NCBI GenBank assembly: GCA_022846035.1
Contig: AP025580.1
Coordinates: 2,232,001-2,296,000, forward strand
Reading direction: 5' to 3'
DNA length: 64,000 nucleotides
From: Christensenellaceae bacterium
Lineage (GTDB): Bacteria > Bacillota > Clostridia > Christensenellales > Christensenellaceae
The notes beneath the pieces were generated by a model, which was not told where the DNA came from, did not search any database, and worked only from the letters and a program-made list of their open reading frames with translations. The stretch's first letter is position 1, and each line of letters opens with the position of its first letter. Both the position numbers and the translations under genes were made by a program. This document shows, piece by piece, positions 60,252 through 64,000 of the stretch.

Positions 60252-60869
60252 TTACGCTTTCTTTTTTGTCTTGCCGCTTTTCTTTACGAGCTTTCCCGCT
60301 TCCTTTTCCGCATAGGCGATCAGCATATCGAAAACCAGCTGCGAGCGTTCTTCCACCGGACCTACGCCGTAAAGCGAGATGGAATTGAGCATACCAAACA
60401 GCATTTCGGAAAGCACCTCTGCCTCTTTTTCCTTAATATCCACTTCAAATTCTTTGAAAACGCGCGTAATGAGCTCGACAAACAACTGCTGCACCTGCTT
60501 GCGAATCCCAAACAGCGTACGCTCTATATATTCCTTGTCCGATTCAAAATTGACGACCTGGTTGATGACGTCCTGCGGCGTTTCCACCATACGTCCGATA
60601 AAACAATAGATTGCGCCGTAAAGAGCTTCCTGCGGCTCTTTGCCGAACACGGTTTCCATAAACTGCGTCATGATTTGTTCGATCTCGCCGGCAAGGACCT
60701 GCGCAAGCAGCGCTTCCTTGTCTTCAAAATGCGTATACACCGTTCCCACCGCAAGGCCGCTCACCTCCGCGATACGCCGCATAGAAAGACTGTCATAGCC
60801 CTCTTGGTGGTAAATTTCCAGAGCCGCATTGATGATTTTTTGTGTAACGTCTTCTATTTTCTTAGGCAT
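60252..60869 (-). CDS. TetR family transcriptional regulator
   Basis: A 205-residue repressor with the N-terminal TetR HTH (about 10-55; AEVSGLAVGTVYTHFEDKEA is the recognition region) and a helical ligand domain. The C-terminus is Lys-rich. It follows the MATE pump gene by 11 bp, so it likely senses a pump substrate and represses the operon through a palindrome in front of the pump. Confidence 0.93.
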   Translation of the reverse strand: MPKKIEDVTQKIINAALEIYHQEGYDSLSMRRIAEVSGLAVGTVYTHFEDKEALLAQVLAGEIEQIMTQFMETVFGKEPQEALYGAIYCFIGRMVETPQDVINQVVNFESDKEYIERTLFGIRKQVQQLFVELITRVFKEFEVDIKEKEAEVLSEMLFGMLNSISLYGVGPVEERSQLVFDMLIAYAEKEAGKLVKKSGKTKKKA

Positions 60870-60880
60870 AATTTTCTCCT

Positions 60881-62278
60881 TTATTGCTCCGCGTCAGGGT
60901 CCAAAAGTCCCATCTCGTAGGCTTCCTTTGTCTCATGTATGTAGCGGAAAATGCGTACCGCCAGGATCGCGGCAATCACGCCGGAAATAATATCCGCCAC
61001 CAACGGGGAAATCATGATACCCATCAAACCAAGCACATTCGCCAGCACCAGCACCGTAGGTATCAGACACACGCCCTGGCGCGAAATAGAGAGCACGAGC
61101 GCGCCCGTCGCCCTGCCAAACGCCTGGTGCGTCATCATCATCACAAGCGTAAATGCCGTCAGCGTAAAGCCCGCCGTAAACCACCGGAGCGCCGGTATGC
61201 CGATTTGCATTACATAAGCGTCGGTAGTAAAAATACGCATCATCTGCGGCGCCAGCAAATAACAAAGCAAAGTAACCGCAGCGCCGATCATGAGGGCAAC
61301 CGCAATCCCAAACTTCATCGCCGATTTCAGCCTGCCGAATTTATGCGCGCCGAAGTTATAGCCCGCAACAGGCTGATAGCCTTGCGAAAAACCAAAAATC
61401 AGGGCAAAGCCCAAAAACTGTATCCGGTTGACAATGCCAAAGGCCGCGATAGCCGCATCCCCATACGGTTTCGCGCAAACATTGATGACGGCAAAACCAA
61501 TCGCGGCTAAAAGCTGCGTCAAAAACGTGGAAGAGCCGATCCGCACGATGTAGGAAACAATTTCCCCCTCAAAACGAAAGCCTTTCAGCTTAAATTTTGC
61601 CACTGTCTTTTTACGCCAGTAATTCGAGGACAGAATGACAAACGCCAGGACCTGTGAAATCGCCGTCGCAACCGCCGCGCCCATAACGCCCATATCGAAT
61701 GTGAAAATAAAAACCGGATCGAGGACGATATTGACAACCGCGCCGATCACCATACCCGTCATGGACTGCACCGCGCTGCCCTCTGAACGCAGGAGATTGT
61801 TAAAAGCCATATTGGTAAGCTGGACGGGCGAAGCGATAAACATGACGAGCGCATAATCCATAGCCAGCTCAATCGTGCTGTCCGAAGCCCCCAGCCACAA
61901 AAGGAGCGGCCGCGCGCCGATACATCCGATGATAGCCACCAGCACGCCCGCCAGAAAAGAAAGCGTGATCGTCGTCGTGGCCGTTTTCCCCGCTTTCTCA
62001 GGCTCTCCTGCCCCAAGCAGGCGTGAAAGATAGGCCGCGCCGCCTGCGGCAAACAGGATGGAAAGCGCTTGCGTCGTAAGCATAATAGGCATAAAGACCG
62101 AGACCGCCGCCGTTCCCAGATAGCCCTCCGGAGAAATGCTGACAAAATAGGTGTCGGCCATATTGTAGATTGCCATAACGGCCATACTGATAATCGCCGG
62201 AATTGCCAAACGGACGATTGCCGACGGCACCTTAGCCGTTCCCATCATTTGCGCGCGCTGATCAATTTTCTCTTCCAT
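60881..62278 (-). CDS. MATE family multidrug efflux transporter
   Basis: A 465-residue twelve-helix pump of the MATE family (DinF/NorM-like, COG0534). N-terminal ending of loop: LAIPAIISMAVMAIYNMADTYFV is the typical first helix with the Asn-Met-Ala-Asp stretch; the internal repeat PAVAGYNFGA is present. It exports cationic compounds with sodium or protons. The start at 62278 follows GAGG; the longer frame from 62326 has no support and covers the operator. Confidence 0.92.
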   Translation of the reverse strand: MEEKIDQRAQMMGTAKVPSAIVRLAIPAIISMAVMAIYNMADTYFVSISPEGYLGTAAVSVFMPIMLTTQALSILFAAGGAAYLSRLLGAGEPEKAGKTATTTITLSFLAGVLVAIIGCIGARPLLLWLGASDSTIELAMDYALVMFIASPVQLTNMAFNNLLRSEGSAVQSMTGMVIGAVVNIVLDPVFIFTFDMGVMGAAVATAISQVLAFVILSSNYWRKKTVAKFKLKGFRFEGEIVSYIVRIGSSTFLTQLLAAIGFAVINVCAKPYGDAAIAAFGIVNRIQFLGFALIFGFSQGYQPVAGYNFGAHKFGRLKSAMKFGIAVALMIGAAVTLLCYLLAPQMMRIFTTDAYVMQIGIPALRWFTAGFTLTAFTLVMMMTHQAFGRATGALVLSISRQGVCLIPTVLVLANVLGLMGIMISPLVADIISGVIAAILAVRIFRYIHETKEAYEMGLLDPDAEQ

Positions 62279-62289
62279 GCATTGCCTCG

Positions 62290-62325
62290 TATTATAATAG
62301 AATGTTTTAACTGAACGCATGTTCA
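62290..62325 (-). promoter_or_regulatory. Promoter and operator of the MATE-tetR operon
   Basis: TATAAT on the minus strand lies at 62290-62295. About 17 bp upstream, TGAAC-GCAT-GTTCA (62312-62325) is an inverted repeat with 5-bp arms, placed over the -35 position, as expected for a TetR-type operator. Confidence 0.55.
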
Positions 62326-62390
62326 TTATGATATTACCATATTACTATTAAAATAGCAAATCGCTCATGTGAATATATTAACATTTTCCC

Positions 62391-62419
62391 TTGTGCAAAA
62401 AAGCCCCTTTCGTTATAAT
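62391..62419 (+). promoter_or_regulatory. Promoter of nfnAB
   Basis: TTGTGC at 62391-62396 and TATAAT at 62414-62419, spaced 17 bp. Leader of about 30 nt with a GGAG ribosome binding site before the ATG at 62456. Confidence 0.75.
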
Positions 62420-62455
62420 ATAAGCTATGCAGGAAATAAAGATGGAGTAAAAATT

Positions 62456-63301
62456 ATGTTCAAAATTTTAAAAAAGGAAGAACTTGCAAATAACATTGCT
62501 AAAATGGTGATCGACGCTCCCCTCATTGCGAAGAAAGCGCAGAGCGGACAGTTCGTCGTGTTGCGTACGCATGAAAAAGGCGAACGCTTTCCCCTGACAA
62601 TCGCGGATTTTGACCGTGAAGCAGGAACCATCACTATTATTTTTGCGCAGATTGGTAAATCCACGCAGCAATTGGGCAGCCTTAACGAGGGCGAATCGAT
62701 TCTTGACGTCGTCGGTCCTTTGGGGGTCGCTTCCCACTTTGATCCATCCATCAAAAAAGCGGCGGTCATCGGCGGCGGCCTCGGGTGTGCGATCGCTCTT
62801 CCGCAGGCTAAGCACCTGAAAGCTATGGGCGTTTCAGTGGATATGATCGCCGGCTTTAAAACAAAAGATATTATTATTTTAGAAAATGAAATGACGGCGG
62901 CGAGCGATAACCTCATCATCGCCACAGACGATGGATCGTTCGGTATGCATGGTTTTGTAACGGACGCCCTAAAGCAGCAAATCGAGAGCGGCGTAAAATA
63001 CGATCTTGTTGTCGCGATTGGCCCGATCCCCATGATGAAATTTGTTTCCGCCCTTACCAAGGAGTATGGAATCAAGACGATCGTCAGTATGAATCCTGTT
63101 ATGATCGACGGCACGGGCATGTGCGGCGGGTGCCGCCTTGTCGTTGGCGGCAAAACAAAATTTGCATGTATCGACGGTCCTGACTTTGACGGACACGAGG
63201 TCGATTTTGACGCGGCCATGCGCCGACTCTCCATGTACGACGGTTTAAAAGAGAGGGAAGCGGATTGCCGGCTCATTCAGATGGCGGATAAGGAGAACTG
63301 A
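62456..63301 (+). CDS. nfnA: Electron-bifurcating NADH-ferredoxin:NADP+ oxidoreductase, subunit A
   Basis: A 281-residue flavoprotein of the ferredoxin-NADP reductase/PyrK type. It binds FAD (RFPLTIADFD near 45) and NAD (VIGGGLGCAIALPQAKHL near 100), and a [2Fe-2S] cluster through MCGGCR near 222-227 and a later Cys. With subunit B it couples NADH and reduced ferredoxin oxidation to NADP+ reduction. The start at 62456 follows GGAG; a longer frame from 62369 covers the promoter. The nfnB gene begins 3 bp downstream. Confidence 0.92.
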   Translation: MFKILKKEELANNIAKMVIDAPLIAKKAQSGQFVVLRTHEKGERFPLTIADFDREAGTITIIFAQIGKSTQQLGSLNEGESILDVVGPLGVASHFDPSIKKAAVIGGGLGCAIALPQAKHLKAMGVSVDMIAGFKTKDIIILENEMTAASDNLIIATDDGSFGMHGFVTDALKQQIESGVKYDLVVAIGPIPMMKFVSALTKEYGIKTIVSMNPVMIDGTGMCGGCRLVVGGKTKFACIDGPDFDGHEVDFDAAMRRLSMYDGLKEREADCRLIQMADKEN

Positions 63302-63304
63302 CCG

Positions 63305-64000
63305 ATGGAAAGAAATATGTCCCTTGAAAAAGTAAAAATGCCCGAACTCGATCCCGAGGTCCGCGCAAAAAATTTTGAAGAAGTCGCCCTTGGTTACACG
63401 CCCCAAATGGCACAGGAAGAAAGCCTGCGTTGTTTGGAATGTAAAAACCGTCCGTGCGTAGCCGGATGTCCCGTGCAGGTCAATATTCCGGAATTTATCC
63501 GCGAAATCAAAGAAGGCAATTTCATGGAAGCCTATAACGTTATCACCGCTACCAACGGACTTCCCGCAGTATGCGGAAGGGTGTGCCCGCAGGAAAGCCA
63601 GTGCGAAAAATATTGCGTACGCGGTAAAAAGGGCGAACCCGTGGGTATCGGCCGTCTCGAGCGTTTCGCGGCGGATTTCGCAATGTCTCAGGGCGCGCTG
63701 GGCGTGCGCGACGCCGCTCCAAAAAACGGTAAAAAGGTTGCCGTCGTCGGCAGCGGTCCATCCGGCCTCACCTGTGCTTCGGACCTTGCCAAGCGCGGAT
63801 ATGACGTAACCGTGTTCGAGGCTTTCCATACGGCTGGCGGCGTTCTAAAATACGGTATCCCGCAGTTCCGCCTGCCCAAGGAAATCGTTGATCTTGAAAT
63901 CAACGTGCTTAAGGAGTTGGGAGTCAAGATCGACCTTGATATGGTCGTCGGTAAAATACTGACCATCGACGAACTCAAAGCAATGGGCTTTGAAGCTATC
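63305..64000 (+). CDS. nfnB: NfnB / glutamate synthase small-subunit-like protein, cut by window end
   Basis: The first 232 codons of a flavoprotein are visible. The N-terminal cysteine-rich part carries two [4Fe-4S] motifs (CLECKNRPCVAGCP near 41-54 and CGRVCPQESQCEKYC near 87-101), followed by an FAD motif VVGSGPSG near 144 and the AGGVLKYGIPQFRLPK stretch near 172-187. Directly after nfnA this is NfnB; in isolation it could be called GltD. AAGGAG precedes the ATG. The 3' part is missing only because the window ends. Confidence 0.92.
   Translation, partial: MERNMSLEKVKMPELDPEVRAKNFEEVALGYTPQMAQEESLRCLECKNRPCVAGCPVQVNIPEFIREIKEGNFMEAYNVITATNGLPAVCGRVCPQESQCEKYCVRGKKGEPVGIGRLERFAADFAMSQGALGVRDAAPKNGKKVAVVGSGPSGLTCASDLAKRGYDVTVFEAFHTAGGVLKYGIPQFRLPKEIVDLEINVLKELGVKIDLDMVVGKILTIDELKAMGFEAI

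Noticed and set aside
1..64000. tRNA, rRNA and CRISPR features
   Set aside because: I looked for cloverleaf-type GGTTCGAATCC stretches, rRNA signature segments and regularly spaced repeats on both strands and saw none.

Overview
The window reads as chromosome of a low-to-mid G+C Gram-positive anaerobe of the class Clostridia (base composition roughly half G+C by eye). Pointers are the infC-rpmI-rplT operon behind an L20-type leader, a T-box in front of a single-chain glycyl-tRNA synthetase, type III pantothenate kinase, ECF transporter S components, MutS2, ThiI with a dedicated cysteine desulfurase, and an NfnAB transhydrogenase pair. A Christensenella-like lineage is a guess, not shown. There are no rRNA, tRNA or CRISPR features and no prophage; the only mobile-type gene is one serine recombinase.

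Layout. 1-5.3 kb: DUF815 ATPase, radical SAM protein, sodium-coupled NSS transporter with a small membrane partner, and a self-regulated PadR/DUF2812 pair. 5.3-8.6 kb: a glutamate-dependent acid resistance pair, gadB and gadC, with a repeat-bearing promoter. 8.6-12 kb: a two-component system and a PfoR-like membrane protein. 12-14.4 kb: sulfur transfer (cysteine desulfurase and ThiI) with the stump of a lost SDR gene. 14.5-18.4 kb: response regulator, kinase and HtrA protease, an envelope-stress unit. 18.4-30 kb: mutS2, zapA, pheST, an RNA methyltransferase, rplT-rpmI-infC and thrS. 30-34.3 kb: a RelA/SpoT-fold protein, an extended NadE, a WYL regulator and an AraD-type aldolase. 34.5-39 kb: OFA transporter, thioesterase, deoC, metY, SDR. 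39-46 kb: two ECF S components with structured leaders, DUF3842, DUF2207 and LemA proteins, cupin, homoserine dehydrogenase, coaX. 46-48 kb: TspO protein overlapped by a convergent recombinase. 48-51 kb: T-box, glyS, cobT. 51-54 kb: polar amino acid ABC transporter. 54-57.2 kb: metal-efflux P-type ATPase, ArsR sensor, NUDIX hydrolase. 57.3-64 kb: surface 5'-nucleotidase, ferritin, MATE pump with TetR regulator, and nfnAB, cut by the window edge.

The most interesting unexplained signals are regulatory RNAs and divergent enzymes: a pseudoknot-forming leader before the panT-coaX-hom operon, a structured leader with a terminator before another ECF S component, a very short glycine T-box, three genes whose extended -10 boxes lie 7-8 nt from the start codon (likely leaderless), a NadE with a fused domain resembling a degenerate isochorismatase, a RelA/SpoT-fold protein without the usual YxSxH signature, an HtrA with Glu at the catalytic Asp, and a 5'-nucleotidase with Tyr at a metal-binding His. 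Start codons were reset by ribosome binding sites where the longest open frame was clearly too long.
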